Below, piece after piece: positions 27,127-36,015 of a DNA stretch of 64,000 bases. The translations under genes were made by a program, and so were the position numbers. The notes under the pieces were generated by a model, which was not told where the DNA came from, did no database searches, and saw only the letters and a program-made list of their open reading frames with translations. Position 1 is the stretch's first letter. Each line of letters begins with the position of its first letter. Origin of the DNA: Methylobacterium sp. E-005 (GTDB lineage: Bacteria; Pseudomonadota; Alphaproteobacteria; Rhizobiales; Beijerinckiaceae); assembly GCF_022829725.1 (NCBI RefSeq), contig NZ_JAKSYG010000073.1, forward strand, positions 62,001-126,000. The letters run 5' to 3'.

Positions 27127-27564
27127 TCAGGCTCGGCCCTGGCGGGCGTCGAGGCTGAACCGGCCGGCCCCGAAGGCCGCGAACTGCAGCAGACCGCCGG
27201 TGACGGCGAGGTTCTTCAGGAAGTGGAACATCTGGTTCTGATCCCCCAGAGCCGCGTGGAAGGTCACCGCGTTGGCCAAAGCGAAGAGCGCCAGCGCCAG
27301 GGCGACGAGCCGGGTACGATAGCCGGCGATCAACAGAAGGCCGCCGCCGATCTCCACCAGCGTCGCCGCCCCATAGGAGAGCGGGGGCAGCGGCAGGCCG
27401 GCGGCCTGGATGGTGGCGAGGGTCGCGGCGGGCGCGGCGAGCTTGCCGACCCCGCTCACGAGGAAGAGCGCGCTCATCAGGACCCGGCCGGTCAGCGGCA
27501 GCAGGGCCATGAGGGTCGCTCCGGCGGCGGTCGGAACGGGGGAGATCGAGGCGGCCATGGGCAT
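27127..27564 (-). CDS. DoxX-family membrane protein (MhqP-like)
   Basis: The 145-residue protein has four predicted helices and the DoxX motifs LTGRVLMSALFLVSGVGKL, LVEIGGGLLLIAGYRTR and FLKNLAVTGGLL. The start at 27564 has AAGGA ahead; a second ATG lies at 27558. DoxX proteins act in redox or thiol stress at the membrane. Here it follows the hydrolase by 29 bases, repeating the order dioxygenase-hydrolase-DoxX found in quinone-responsive mhq genes of Firmicutes. Confidence 0.85.
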   Translation of the reverse strand: MPMAASISPVPTAAGATLMALLPLTGRVLMSALFLVSGVGKLAAPAATLATIQAAGLPLPPLSYGAATLVEIGGGLLLIAGYRTRLVALALALFALANAVTFHAALGDQNQMFHFLKNLAVTGGLLQFAAFGAGRFSLDARQGRA

Positions 27565-27593
27565 TGTCCTTCCCTGCGGTGCGTGCGCGCGAT

Positions 27594-28226
27594 TCAGGCT
27601 GCGCGCGGAAGCGCGATGTCGCGCAGCCAGTCCGCCGCGCGGTCGAGATCGGCCTGCGACAGGCCGTGGCCGGCGGGCAGGATCCGGTGCTCGACCTGCG
27701 CGCCGGCGGCCATGAGCTGCGCCGCGAGGCGGCGGGCATTCTCCACCGGTACGATCGGGTCCATGGCACCGGAGAGAATCAGGACCGGTTTTCCCGCGAG
27801 ATCGGCCGCCGGGGGATCGGTGAAGGGCACCATCGGGCGCATCAGCACGGCACCCGCCAGGATCTCCGGCCGCAGCATCAGCAGCGCGGCGGCGATGTTG
27901 GCGCCGTTGGAGAAGCCCAGCGCCAGCGGCGCGCCGAGCTCGTAATGGTCGCGCGCCGCCGCCACGAAGCCGGCGAGGTCGTGGGTGCGGCGGCGCAAAT
28001 CGGCCTCGTCGAACACGCCCTCCGCCAAGCGTCGGAAGAAGCGCGGCATGCCGTTCTCGGACACTGCCCCACGGGGCGAGAGGAGCGCGGCGTTCGGGGC
28101 GAGCATCCGGCCGAGCGGCGGGAGGTCGTTCTCGTCGCCGCCGGTCCCATGCAGGAGCAGCAGCGGGTGGGCCGTATCCGGGCCGGGCTCGAAGCGGTGG
28201 ATGAAACCGAGGCTTTCGTTGGTCAT
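27594..28226 (-). CDS. Alpha/beta hydrolase (carboxylesterase/phospholipase type, MhqD-like)
   Basis: The 210-residue hydrolase has an oxyanion loop LLLLHGTGGDENDL, nucleophile Ser106 in GFSNGAN, an acid in SGAMDPIVP and a His in PAGHGLSQ. This matches the short carboxylesterase group that includes MhqD. The gene follows the dioxygenase by 60 bases, with GGAGG ahead of its start, and precedes DoxX. It probably hydrolyses ring-opened or conjugated quinone products; the exact substrate is unknown. Confidence 0.87.
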   Translation of the reverse strand: MTNESLGFIHRFEPGPDTAHPLLLLHGTGGDENDLPPLGRMLAPNAALLSPRGAVSENGMPRFFRRLAEGVFDEADLRRRTHDLAGFVAAARDHYELGAPLALGFSNGANIAAALLMLRPEILAGAVLMRPMVPFTDPPAADLAGKPVLILSGAMDPIVPVENARRLAAQLMAAGAQVEHRILPAGHGLSQADLDRAADWLRDIALPRAA

Positions 28227-28286
28227 GGCGACCTCCTGGCAAGGGGGAGGATTGCCGCCCCGCGGGATGCGGAGCGGGCGCTGGCG

Positions 28287-29210
28287 TCAGGCGACCTTGG
28301 GCAGAACCGCCTCGATCTCGGCCCGGTGCGGCTCCAGCCCGGCGGGCAGCTTCAGATCGGACCCGAGGGCCTCGATCGGCTCGTCCACCGCGAAGCCGGG
28401 CGCGTCCGTCGCGATCTCGAACAGCACGCCGCCCGGCTCGCGGAAGTAGATCGACCGGAAGTACTGCCGGTCGCGCTGCTCGGTGACGTGGAGGCCCCGG
28501 GCGGCAAGCGCTTCGCCCATCGCGGCCTGCGCGGCGTCGTCCGCCGCCCGGAACGCGATGTGGTGGACCGAGCCCGCGCCGGGCCGGCCGGGCAGGAAGC
28601 CGCCCACCGCCCGCAGGGTCACGAGGCCGCCGAGCGCGGCGCTGCCCGCGAAGCGGGTCTGGTTGCCCTCGCGGCCGGACTCGCGCAGGCCCAGGACCTC
28701 CGTGAGGATCGCGGCCGTGGGCTCTGCCTTGTCGAGGAGCAGCGTGACCCCGTGCAGGCCGCGTATGGCGTGCTCGGCCGGAACCTCGCTGGCGGCCCAT
28801 ACCTCATCGCCGGCCTCCTCGACGCCGACCAGAGCCAGCATCATCCCGTCCGGGTCGCGGAAGCGCAGGGTCGGCTCGCCGAACACCTGAATCAGCGGCT
28901 CGTGGGCCACGCCCTTCTCGATGAGACGGTGGGTCCACCAGCCGATGGAGGCGCGGGGGATCCGGAAGGCGGTCTCCTGCGTCTCGCCGACCCCGACCCG
29001 GCCGGGGGCGGCCCGCTCGATCGGGAAGAAGGTCAGGATCGTCCCGGGGCGCCCGGCCGCGTCACCGTAATAGAGGTGGTAGGTGCCCGGATCGTCGAAG
29101 TTGACGGTCTTCTTGACCAGCCGCAGCCCGAGCACGCGGGTGTGGAAATCGAGGTTGCGCAGGGCCGGCCCGGAGAAGGCCGTGACGTGGTGGAGGCCGG
29201 TCTGGATCAT
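28287..29210 (-). CDS. Ring-cleaving dioxygenase, VOC family (MhqO/MhqE-like)
   Basis: The 307-residue protein has two glyoxalase/VOC modules. The N-terminal module begins GLHHVTAFSGP with the family's YHLYYGD, and the C-terminal one has SVHHIAFR and GVLFEIATD. These supply the 2-His-1-Glu metal site. FRIPRASIGWW is typical of the MhqO group, which opens hydroquinone or catechol rings. It is the first gene of a reverse-strand unit with hydrolase and DoxX, and is divergent from a LysR regulator. Confidence 0.9.
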   Translation of the reverse strand: MIQTGLHHVTAFSGPALRNLDFHTRVLGLRLVKKTVNFDDPGTYHLYYGDAAGRPGTILTFFPIERAAPGRVGVGETQETAFRIPRASIGWWTHRLIEKGVAHEPLIQVFGEPTLRFRDPDGMMLALVGVEEAGDEVWAASEVPAEHAIRGLHGVTLLLDKAEPTAAILTEVLGLRESGREGNQTRFAGSAALGGLVTLRAVGGFLPGRPGAGSVHHIAFRAADDAAQAAMGEALAARGLHVTEQRDRQYFRSIYFREPGGVLFEIATDAPGFAVDEPIEALGSDLKLPAGLEPHRAEIEAVLPKVA

Positions 29211-29294
29211 GGCGCTGTCTCCTGCGGCTGCCGCGATGGATGCGGTGCCTGTGCGATGACCGCAATGTGCCCCTTGCCGTCAGGCGGGAAAATA

Positions 29295-29318
29295 GAAACG
29301 ATGGAAACCCATCGTTTC
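29295..29318. promoter_or_regulatory. Operator candidate: GAAACGATGG-N4-CCATCGTTTC
   Basis: Two perfect 10-base arms (29295-29304, 29309-29318) flank AAAC, between the divergent dioxygenase and LysR genes. The site is 85 bases upstream of the dioxygenase start and 26 bases upstream of the LysR start. It is a strong candidate for binding by the LysR protein or another dimeric regulator. Confidence 0.65.
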
Positions 29319-29325
29319 CAAATTT

Positions 29326-29338
29326 GATCACAGTGATC
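29326..29338. promoter_or_regulatory. Second inverted repeat GATCAC-A-GTGATC
   Basis: A perfect 6-base inverted repeat with one central base ends 6 bases before the LysR ATG at 29344 and 7 bases beyond the larger repeat. Its place over the likely ribosome-binding region suits autorepression of the regulator. Confidence 0.5.
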
Positions 29339-29343
29339 GACCC

Positions 29344-30306
29344 ATGAGGCTGCCCGATTTCGAGGCCTGGGCGGTGTTCGCCAAGGTGGTGGAGACCGGC
29401 TCCTTCGGCCGGGCGGCGGCGGATCTCGGGCTGTCGAAGGGTACGGTCTCGAAGGCGGTCGGCCGGCTGGAGGTCCGGATCGGTGCCCGGCTGTTCAACC
29501 GTACGTCGCGCAAGCTCGCCCTCACCGAGGCGGGGCAGGCCGCCAAGGCGGGCGCGGCGCGCATCCTGGCGGAGGGCGAGGCGGCCGAGGCGCTGGCCAT
29601 GGCGGGGGCTGCCGAGCCGCGCGGTCTGGTCCGGCTCGCGGCCCCGATGACCTTCGGGGTGATGCATGTCGCGCCGCTGCTGCCGGATTTCCTCCGCCAG
29701 CATCCGGCCGTGTCGGTGGACCTGCACCTCTCGGACGCGGTCGTCGACCTCGTGGGCGGGGGATTCGATATCGGGCTGCGCATCGCGGCCCTGCCGGATT
29801 CGTCGCTGCGTGCCCGCCGGCTCTGCGTGGTCCGACGCTCGCTCGTGGCGACCCGCGCCTATCTCGACCAGCACGGCCGCCCCCGGCATCCGGACGACCT
29901 CGCCCGGCACGCCTGTCTGGGCTATGCCCATCTGCCGACGCCCGACCGCTGGCGCTTCGTGGATGCGAGCGGCGCGGAGGCCGTGGTCACACCCGGCGGG
30001 ACGCTGCGGGCCAACAATGCCGAGGCGCTGACCCCGGCCCTCCGGGCCGGCCTGGGCCTCGCGCTTCAGCCCGATTTCATGATCTGGGACGATCTGGAGG
30101 CGGGCCGCCTGGAGCGGGTCCTGACCGACTGGTCACCGCCCCCCATCGCCCTGCACTTGGTGACGCCACCTGGCGATCCCCGGCCCGCGCGCGTCACGGC
30201 GCTCATGGCTCATCTGGCGCGAGGGCTCTCCCATGCCCCCTGGGCGGATTTGCACGCGCCGGTTGCAACGCATCCATCGTCTCCGGCTGAACCCAATACA
30301 TATTAG
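29344..30306 (+). CDS. LysR-family regulator divergent from the dioxygenase operon
   Basis: The 320-residue protein has the HTH in [20 protein letters not shown] (about 20-39) and the wing [15 protein letters not shown]. The effector domain follows ([35 protein letters not shown]), which is typical of the AaeR/DsdC-like group with a DIxxRxG segment. It very probably regulates the adjacent quinone-detoxification genes, where Firmicutes use MarR-type repressors. The C-terminal 25 residues are low in conservation signals. Confidence 0.9.
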   Translation: MRLPDFEAWAVFAKVVETGSFGRAAADLGLSKGTVSKAVGRLEVRIGARLFNRTSRKLALTEAGQAAKAGAARILAEGEAAEALAMAGAAEPRGLVRLAAPMTFGVMHVAPLLPDFLRQHPAVSVDLHLSDAVVDLVGGGFDIGLRIAALPDSSLRARRLCVVRRSLVATRAYLDQHGRPRHPDDLARHACLGYAHLPTPDRWRFVDASGAEAVVTPGGTLRANNAEALTPALRAGLGLALQPDFMIWDDLEAGRLERVLTDWSPPPIALHLVTPPGDPRPARVTALMAHLARGLSHAPWADLHAPVATHPSSPAEPNTY

Positions 30307-30626
30307 GGCAGCTTTTTCATCGATAGACTACCGCTGGATGGAAAAGGGCCACGATCGACCCGGCGCCTGGGCTCAGCGCATGACGCAGCCGATAAACACC
30401 TGGACCGGTTTATGCATCAAGAGGCGCAGGCTCTGGCCACACGCGGCCTAAACCGTGCCTAGAGGCTTACAAGACTGGCCGATCTCATCGGAACCGTGCC
30501 ATCAGGTTAACCTTCGACTTGCGCGGCAACCTGACGTATGCAAGGACTATAGTCCACCCCGCGGCAACGGGACTTTGCCGCGTGAGGATGCTATGTATGC
30601 GAGTATACAGTCCGATCGAGGCGTCG
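30307..30626. other. Intergenic region upstream of the GntR regulator
   Basis: These 320 bases hold no supported gene; frames here lack ribosome-binding sites. AT-richer spots at 30297-30330 and 30535-30556 (GACTATAGTCC, a palindrome around TATA) may carry promoters. A GntR-type inverted repeat lies at 30594-30609. Confidence 0.4.
30594..30609. promoter_or_regulatory. Inverted repeat TGTAT-N6-ATACA ahead of the GntR gene
   Basis: Perfect 5-base arms at 30594-30598 and 30605-30609 lie 18 bases upstream of the chosen GntR start. FCD-type GntR proteins commonly bind T-G-T-A-rich inverted repeats, so autoregulation is likely. The assignment rests on sequence symmetry and position. Confidence 0.5.
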
Positions 30627-31322
30627 ATGTTCACAGCGGTTCCCGGACGCCGTGTGCCTGAACTGTTGCGGCACAAGACGGTCGCGGCGGCCGTAGCCGA
30701 TTCGCTCCGGCAGCGGATCCTGAACGGCGAACTGCGCCCCGGCATCCAGCTCCGCCAGGACGCGCTGGCCGAGGAATTCGGGATCAGCCGGATCCCGATC
30801 CGGGAAGCGCTCCTGCAGCTCGAAGCCCTCAACCTCGTCAAGATCGTGCCGCATCGCGGTGCCGTGGTGTCGGGCCTGTCCGTGGAGGAGGTGGAGGATA
30901 TCTTCAGGTTGCGCGTCCAGCTCGAGCCGCAGCTCCTGCCACTCTCGGTCCCCCACCTCACGGACGAGGATTTTCAGGACCTCCGCGCGGTGCTGAAGGC
31001 GTATGGTGAGGCGCTGAGCGGCGGCGAAGTCATGCGCTGGGGCGAGTTGAACCGGCGCTTCCACTTCGATCTTCTGCGCCACGCGGACCGGCCGCGCGCG
31101 CTGACCATCGTGTCGGGCCTGCTTCAGGATTGCGACCGCCCGACGCGCCTGCAACTCTCGGCCTCGGGCGATGTCGCCCGGGCCCATGACGAACATGCGC
31201 AGATCCTTGCTTTGTGCGAGGACCGGAAGGTCGAGGCGGCGGCGGAAGCCCTGCGCGCTCATATCGAGAATGTCGGCGTGTGCCTCGTGGCGGTCTACCG
31301 GGACGGGCTGGCCCGACTCTGA
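30627..31322 (+). CDS. GntR-family regulator with FCD effector domain
   Basis: The 231-residue protein starts MFTAVPGRRVPELL. The winged HTH spans about 15-78 (LRQRILNGELRPGIQLRQD, FGISRIPIREALLQLEALNLV), followed by an all-helical FCD domain (about 90-225) with metal-site His residues in NRRFHFDLLRHAD and HDEHAQIL. FCD regulators sense organic acids or sugars. A longer frame to 30519 is possible but would place the inverted repeat inside the coding region. No obvious target gene is adjacent on the same strand. Confidence 0.88.
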   Translation: MFTAVPGRRVPELLRHKTVAAAVADSLRQRILNGELRPGIQLRQDALAEEFGISRIPIREALLQLEALNLVKIVPHRGAVVSGLSVEEVEDIFRLRVQLEPQLLPLSVPHLTDEDFQDLRAVLKAYGEALSGGEVMRWGELNRRFHFDLLRHADRPRALTIVSGLLQDCDRPTRLQLSASGDVARAHDEHAQILALCEDRKVEAAAEALRAHIENVGVCLVAVYRDGLARL

Positions 31323-31358
31323 CCGGTTGCGCGTCGCCGGCGCGTCCGGCTGGACGAC

Positions 31359-31955
31359 TCAATCCCCCTTGCCGCCCCGGCCGCCGAAGCGGGTCAGCCG
31401 GTCCTTCATCTCCAGCACCTTCTGGACCTTCGCGCCGAGGGTGAGAAGCTGGATGAGGCGGTCGGTGTCGAGCCGGCGCATGTCGTCGTACCAGCCGGTG
31501 AACAGCTCGAACAGGTCGTGCATCTCGCCGAGGCGCGCCTGAGCATGACGCTCGGCTTCGGTCCCGACCTCCTGCATCAGAAGCTCGCGCAGCATGGTCA
31601 GCGTCGGGTCGATCTCGCGCTTCTTACGCTCCTCGACCAGGGTGCGGACGATCTGCCAGACATCCTCGGGGGTGGCGAAATAGTCCCGCCGGTCCCCAGG
31701 CCGGTGCTGGAGGCGCACGAGGTTCCAGGCCTGCAGTTCCTTCAGCCCCATGCTGACATTGGAGCGCGACACGCCGAGCCGTTCGACGATCTCGTCGGCG
31801 TTGAGCGGCCGTTCCGAGACGAACAGCACGGCGTAGATCTGCCCGACCGTCCGGTTGATGCCCCACCGGGAGCCCATCTCGCCGAAATGGAGCACGAAGG
31901 TCTGGACGAGGGGGGGCAGCTGCACGGGGCGTTCCGACGGGGTCTGGATCCGCAA
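31359..31955 (-). CDS. GbsR/MarR-type transcriptional regulator of the bd oxidase operon
   Basis: The 198-residue protein has a GbsR-type winged helix: GINRTVGQIYAVLFVSERPL leads into ADEIVERLGVSRSNVSMGLK (about residues 54-73). The wing follows (VRLQHRPGDRRDYFATPED). The helical C-terminal part probably dimerises. It is the last gene of the cydA-cydB-DUF2474 unit, starting 4 bases after the DUF2474 stop. It is therefore likely to control that operon, possibly through the palindrome at 34558. Confidence 0.85.
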   Translation of the reverse strand: MRIQTPSERPVQLPPLVQTFVLHFGEMGSRWGINRTVGQIYAVLFVSERPLNADEIVERLGVSRSNVSMGLKELQAWNLVRLQHRPGDRRDYFATPEDVWQIVRTLVEERKKREIDPTLTMLRELLMQEVGTEAERHAQARLGEMHDLFELFTGWYDDMRRLDTDRLIQLLTLGAKVQKVLEMKDRLTRFGGRGGKGD

Positions 31956-31959
31956 CCTA

Positions 31960-32082
31960 TCAGGTCTTGAGCCAGAACCGGAGCAGCGTCGCGACCGATC
32001 CGAGGGCCGCGATGCTGAGCGCCCAGATCGCCACGAACCAGGCGAGGCGCTTCCACAGGGGCAGCGGCGAGGCTTGGGCCAT
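31960..32082 (-). CDS. DUF2474-like bd oxidase small membrane subunit
   Basis: This is a 40-residue peptide with basic N-terminal residues and one helix (about 13-35): WKRLAWFVAIWALSIAALG. Its ATG shares one base with the cydB stop. Small single-helix peptides of the CydX/DUF2474 kind follow cydB in many bacteria and stabilise the haem sites. Position, size and topology support the call. Confidence 0.75.
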   Translation of the reverse strand: MAQASPLPLWKRLAWFVAIWALSIAALGSVATLLRFWLKT

Positions 32083-33089
32083 CAGTGATACCCGTGCGTG
32101 TCGACCTTGCCGCGGAACACCCAGTACGAATACGCGGTGTAGGCCAGGATGATCGGGATCAGCACAGCGGCCCCGACCAGCATGAAGATCTGGCTCGCCT
32201 CGGGGGCGGCGGCCTGCCAGATGGTGATCCGCCCCGGCACGATGTCGGGGAAGATGCTGATCCCGAGGCCTAAGAACGACAGGCCGAACAGCCCCAGCGC
32301 GATCAGGAATGGCGCCCGCTCGGCCCCGGCCCGCAGGGTCCGCCCCAGGGCAAAGGCCGCGAGCGCCACGAGGAGCGGCACCTGCGCGGTGACGAGCACG
32401 TTCGGCATCGCCAACCAGCGCTCGAAATAGCGCCCCTGGAGGAACGGGGTGGCGGCGCTCACCAGGGCGACCGCCGCCACGGTCGCCACGGTGAGGCGCT
32501 GGGCGAGGCGCCGGGCCTGAAGCTGGAGCAGGCCCTCGGTGCGCATCACCAGCCACGTGGCCCCGAGCAGCGCGTAGGCGACTGCGAGGCTCACGCCGAC
32601 CAGCAGGCTGAACGGCGTCAGCCAGTCCCACCAGCCGCCCGCATAGGCGCGGCCCTCGACGGCGATGCCCTGAAGCAGCGCCCCCAGGGTGATCCCCTGG
32701 GCCAGGGCCGCCACCACCGAGCCGACCGTGAAGGCCACGTCCCAGACCGCCCGGTGGCCGGGATCGCGCCAGCGGAACTCGAAGGCGACACCCCGGAAGA
32801 CCAATCCCAGCAGCATCGCGAGGATCGGCGCGTAAAGGGCCGGCAGGATCACCGCGTAGGCGAGCGGGAAGGCCGCGAACAGCCCGCCCCCGCCCATCAC
32901 CAGCCAGGTCTCGTTACCGTCCCAGACCGGGGCGATCGAGTTCATGGCAGTGTCCCGCTCGGGTCCCGGCCGCAGGGTCGGGAACAGGATGCCGATGCCG
33001 AGATCGAACCCGTCCATGACGATGTAGGCGAAGACCGCGAAGGCGATCACGAACGCCCAGACAACGGTGAGATCGACGCTGTACAGCAT
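32082..33089 (-). CDS. cydB: Cytochrome bd-type quinol oxidase subunit II
   Basis: The 335-residue membrane protein has about eight helices. The start is typical of CydB: VWAFVIAFAVFAYIVMDGFD, followed by WDGNETWLVMGGGGLFAAFP, a strongly conserved CydB segment. It pairs with subunit I in the cytoplasmic membrane. Its start lies 8 bases after the cydA stop, with the small subunit gene directly following. Confidence 0.93.
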   Translation of the reverse strand: MLYSVDLTVVWAFVIAFAVFAYIVMDGFDLGIGILFPTLRPGPERDTAMNSIAPVWDGNETWLVMGGGGLFAAFPLAYAVILPALYAPILAMLLGLVFRGVAFEFRWRDPGHRAVWDVAFTVGSVVAALAQGITLGALLQGIAVEGRAYAGGWWDWLTPFSLLVGVSLAVAYALLGATWLVMRTEGLLQLQARRLAQRLTVATVAAVALVSAATPFLQGRYFERWLAMPNVLVTAQVPLLVALAAFALGRTLRAGAERAPFLIALGLFGLSFLGLGISIFPDIVPGRITIWQAAAPEASQIFMLVGAAVLIPIILAYTAYSYWVFRGKVDTHGYH

Positions 33090-33096
33090 GGCTGCC

Positions 33097-34515
33097 TCAC
33101 TCGGCCGGAAGAAGATGGCGGTCGGGGTCGACCGCGGGGGCGGGCGTGATGCCCGCGGTCCGGATCGGCGCGCCGGGCTCGAGCCCGGGCTCGCCGGCCT
33201 GCGGGGGCTTGGCCATCAGGCGCAGGATGTAGAGCGTCCCCATGGCAAACACCGTGAGGTAGATCACCACGAAGGCGGTCAAGGAGGCGGCCACCGCCGG
33301 CCCGGCGAGCGGCGAGGCCGAGTCCGCCGTGCGCAGCAGGCCGTAGACCGTGTAGGGCTGGCGCCCGACCTCGGTGGTGATCCAGCCGGCCAGCACCGCC
33401 ACGAAGCCGGCCGGCCCCATGGCGAGGGCGAAGCGGTGCAAGGGCGCCCAGGCGTAGAGCCGACCCTTGAAGCGGGCGAGCAGGCTGAGGCAGCCCAGCA
33501 GGAGCATCAGCAGCCCCAGGCTCACCATCACCCGGAACGACCAGAACACGATCGGCACCGGCGGCCAATCCGTCCGCGGCAGGCTGTCGAGGCCGGCGAG
33601 CGGCGCGTCGAGGGCGTGCTTCAGCACCAGCGAGGACAGTTTCGGGATCTCCAGGGCGTAGCGGATCGTCCCGGCCTCCTGGTCGGGCAGGCCGAACAGG
33701 ATCAGCGGCGCCCCGTCCGGGTGGCTCTGGTAATGGCCCTCCATGGCCATGACCTTGGCGGGCTGGTGCTCCAGGGTGTTGAGCCCGTGCGCGTCGCCGG
33801 CCAGGATCTGGGCGGGGGCCACCAGGGCCGCCATCCACATCGCCATCGAGAACATCGTCCGGGCGGCCGGATTGGTCCGGTCCCGCAGCAGGTGGCGGGC
33901 TCCGACCGCGCCCACCACCAGGGACGTCGTCAGGTAGGCCGCCAGCACCATGTGGACGAGGCGGACCGGGAAGGACGGGTTGAACACCACCGCGCACCAG
34001 TCGAGGGGCACGAACTGGCCCTGCGGGTTGATGCCGTAGCCCGCCGGCGTCTGCATCCACGAATTCACCGACAGGATCCAGAAGGCTGAGAAGAAGGTCC
34101 CGAGGGCCACCATCAGGGTCGCGGCGAAGTGGAGCCGCGGGCCGACCTTCGTCATGCCGAACAGCATCACCCCGAGGAAGCCGGCCTCCAGGAAGAAGGC
34201 TGACAGCACCTCGTAGGCCATCATCGGCCCGAGCACCGGCCCAGTCTTGTCGGAGAAGACCGACCAGTTGGTCCCGAACTGGTAGGACATCACCAGCCCC
34301 GACACGACGCCCATCGCGAAGGCGATGGCGAAGATCTTCAGCCAGTAGCGGAACAGATCCATGAACACCTGCCGCCCGGTGGCGAGCCACAGGCCCTCAA
34401 GCACCGCGAGGTAGCTCGCCAGCCCGATCGAGAAGGACGGAAACACGATGTGGAACGCCACCGTGAACCCGAACTGCATGCGTGCGAGGATCAACGGATC
34501 GAGATGGGCGAGCAC
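33097..34515 (-). CDS. cydA: Cytochrome bd-type quinol oxidase subunit I (CIO type)
   Basis: The 472-residue subunit has about nine helices. ARMQFGFTVAFHIVFPSFSI at the start includes His22, the haem ligand. GRQPYTVYGLLRTADS near the end matches the conserved GRQPW segment with Tyr in place of Trp, as in cyanide-insensitive oxidases. The length is shorter than E. coli CydA, consistent with a short Q-loop. The enzyme reduces oxygen to water with quinol at high affinity. It is the first gene of the operon, downstream of a palindromic operator candidate. Confidence 0.93.
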   Translation of the reverse strand: MLAHLDPLILARMQFGFTVAFHIVFPSFSIGLASYLAVLEGLWLATGRQVFMDLFRYWLKIFAIAFAMGVVSGLVMSYQFGTNWSVFSDKTGPVLGPMMAYEVLSAFFLEAGFLGVMLFGMTKVGPRLHFAATLMVALGTFFSAFWILSVNSWMQTPAGYGINPQGQFVPLDWCAVVFNPSFPVRLVHMVLAAYLTTSLVVGAVGARHLLRDRTNPAARTMFSMAMWMAALVAPAQILAGDAHGLNTLEHQPAKVMAMEGHYQSHPDGAPLILFGLPDQEAGTIRYALEIPKLSSLVLKHALDAPLAGLDSLPRTDWPPVPIVFWSFRVMVSLGLLMLLLGCLSLLARFKGRLYAWAPLHRFALAMGPAGFVAVLAGWITTEVGRQPYTVYGLLRTADSASPLAGPAVAASLTAFVVIYLTVFAMGTLYILRLMAKPPQAGEPGLEPGAPIRTAGITPAPAVDPDRHLLPAE

Positions 34516-34557
34516 GGCAGGCCTCCAGCCAAGCGTTGGCGACTCGCGTTATATCAA

Positions 34558-34575
34558 TTTCAGAAACTTCTGAAA
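34558..34575. promoter_or_regulatory. Operator candidate TTTCAGAA-AC-TTCTGAAA upstream of cydA
   Basis: Two perfect 8-base arms (34558-34565, 34568-34575) lie 43-60 bases upstream of cydA. On the cydA strand the sequence TTGATATAAC follows directly, which would make a -10 element next to the repeat. Binding here would block RNA polymerase. The GbsR-type regulator at the end of the operon is the obvious candidate. Confidence 0.6.
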
Positions 34576-34776
34576 AGACGATAACTTCTGCGTGTCGGTC
34601 TGAGCCGGTGCGCTACGCAGGGTCTGCGGCAGGTCTGGACGCGTGGTCCGGAACGCGGCAGGGTCAGCCCCTACCCCACGATCGGGGCGTTGCAGACCCA
34701 GCGCCGCATCGGGCCAATGGGCCGCGACGCGCCGCCCGTTGGCCGCGCCCGCACACCACGAGACTCATTGCGCCCC

Positions 34777-35970
34777 ATGGCCGATTCCCTTGCTGAAGCC
34801 ACTCCGGTCGATCTCGCCACTCTGCTGTCGGACCGCATCCGCGGCATCGGCACGAGCCAGATCGGCCTCGTGGCGGATCGCGGACGCGACGATCCGGAGG
34901 TGGTGAAGCTCTGGATCGGCGAAGGCGACCTGCCGACGCCGCCCTTCATCATCGAGGCGGCGCACCGGGCGATGCTCGCGGGACACACCCGCTACACGAC
35001 CTCGTTGGGCCTGCCGGCCCTGCGCGAGGCGCTCGGCGCCTATCACGCCCGCCACTGGGGCGTGGAGATCCCGCCCGACCGGTTCGCCGTCACGGCCGGC
35101 GGCATGAACGCGATCATGCAGGCCGCCCAGGTGCTGCTGGAGCCGGGCGACGAGATCATCATCCCCTCCCCGGCCTGGCCGAACCTGCGGGAGGCGGTGC
35201 GCATCGCCGGCGGCGTGCCGGTGGCGGTGCCGTATCGGCGTCAGCCGGACGGGCGCTTCGCCCTACCGCTCGCCGATATCGAGGCGGCGCTGACGCCCCG
35301 GACCCGGGTGATCATGATCAACTCGCCCTCGAACCCGACGGGCTGGACCATGCCGCTCGCCGAGATGACGGCCCTGCGCGACCTCGCCCGCGCCCGGAAC
35401 CTCTGGATCCTGTCGGACGAGGTCTACGCCCACTTCACCTACGGCAACCACATAGCTCCGTCGTTCCTGCAGATCTGCGAGCCGGACGACCGACTAATCG
35501 TGACCAACACCTTCTCGAAGAACTGGGCGATGACCGGCTGGCGGGCCGGCTGGGTCATCTATCCGCGCGGGCTGGCGCCGACCTTCGCCAAGCTCGGGCA
35601 ATACAGCACCACCTCGATCTCGACCTTCGTGCAGCACGCCTGCATCGCGGCGCTGAACGAGGGCGACGGCTTCATCCGCACCATGGTCGACCGCTGCGCC
35701 GAGGCCCGGGCGATCCTGGTGGACGGCCTGTCCCGGCTGCCCGGCGTCACCGTGGCGCCCCCTGACGGCGCCTTCTACCTGATGGCCCGGATGGGCGGCG
35801 ACGAGCCGAGCCTCGACCTCGCGCTCCGCCTGCTGCAGGAGGCCAAGGTCGGGGTCGCGCCCGGCACCGCCTTCGGTCCGGAGGGCGAGGGGCTGGTGCG
35901 GATCTGCTTCGCCATCAGCCCGGCTTTGGCCCAGGAGGCGGTGGAGCGGCTGTCCGTCGTGCTGGGTTGA
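34777..35970 (+). CDS. Class I/II PLP-dependent aminotransferase
   Basis: The 397-residue enzyme has the fold-type I motifs: SPSNPTGW near 187, SDEVYAHFTYG near 211, and TFSKNWAMTGWRAGW with the PLP Lys248. It belongs to the AspB-like group acting on aspartate, aromatic or branched amino acids, but the substrate is not determined by these motifs. The ATG at 34777 is favoured by the alignment of the N-terminal region; a frame extends up to 34690. The gene stands alone. Confidence 0.88.
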   Translation: MADSLAEATPVDLATLLSDRIRGIGTSQIGLVADRGRDDPEVVKLWIGEGDLPTPPFIIEAAHRAMLAGHTRYTTSLGLPALREALGAYHARHWGVEIPPDRFAVTAGGMNAIMQAAQVLLEPGDEIIIPSPAWPNLREAVRIAGGVPVAVPYRRQPDGRFALPLADIEAALTPRTRVIMINSPSNPTGWTMPLAEMTALRDLARARNLWILSDEVYAHFTYGNHIAPSFLQICEPDDRLIVTNTFSKNWAMTGWRAGWVIYPRGLAPTFAKLGQYSTTSISTFVQHACIAALNEGDGFIRTMVDRCAEARAILVDGLSRLPGVTVAPPDGAFYLMARMGGDEPSLDLALRLLQEAKVGVAPGTAFGPEGEGLVRICFAISPALAQEAVERLSVVLG

Positions 35971-36015
35971 GACGGGTGAACCGACCGGGGTACAGGCTCG
36001 GCGTGAAAGTAGGGA

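Noticed and set aside
27564..29327. Forward frame of 587 codons over the detoxification operon
   Set aside because: Antisense shadow of well-supported DoxX, hydrolase and dioxygenase genes, with low-complexity composition.
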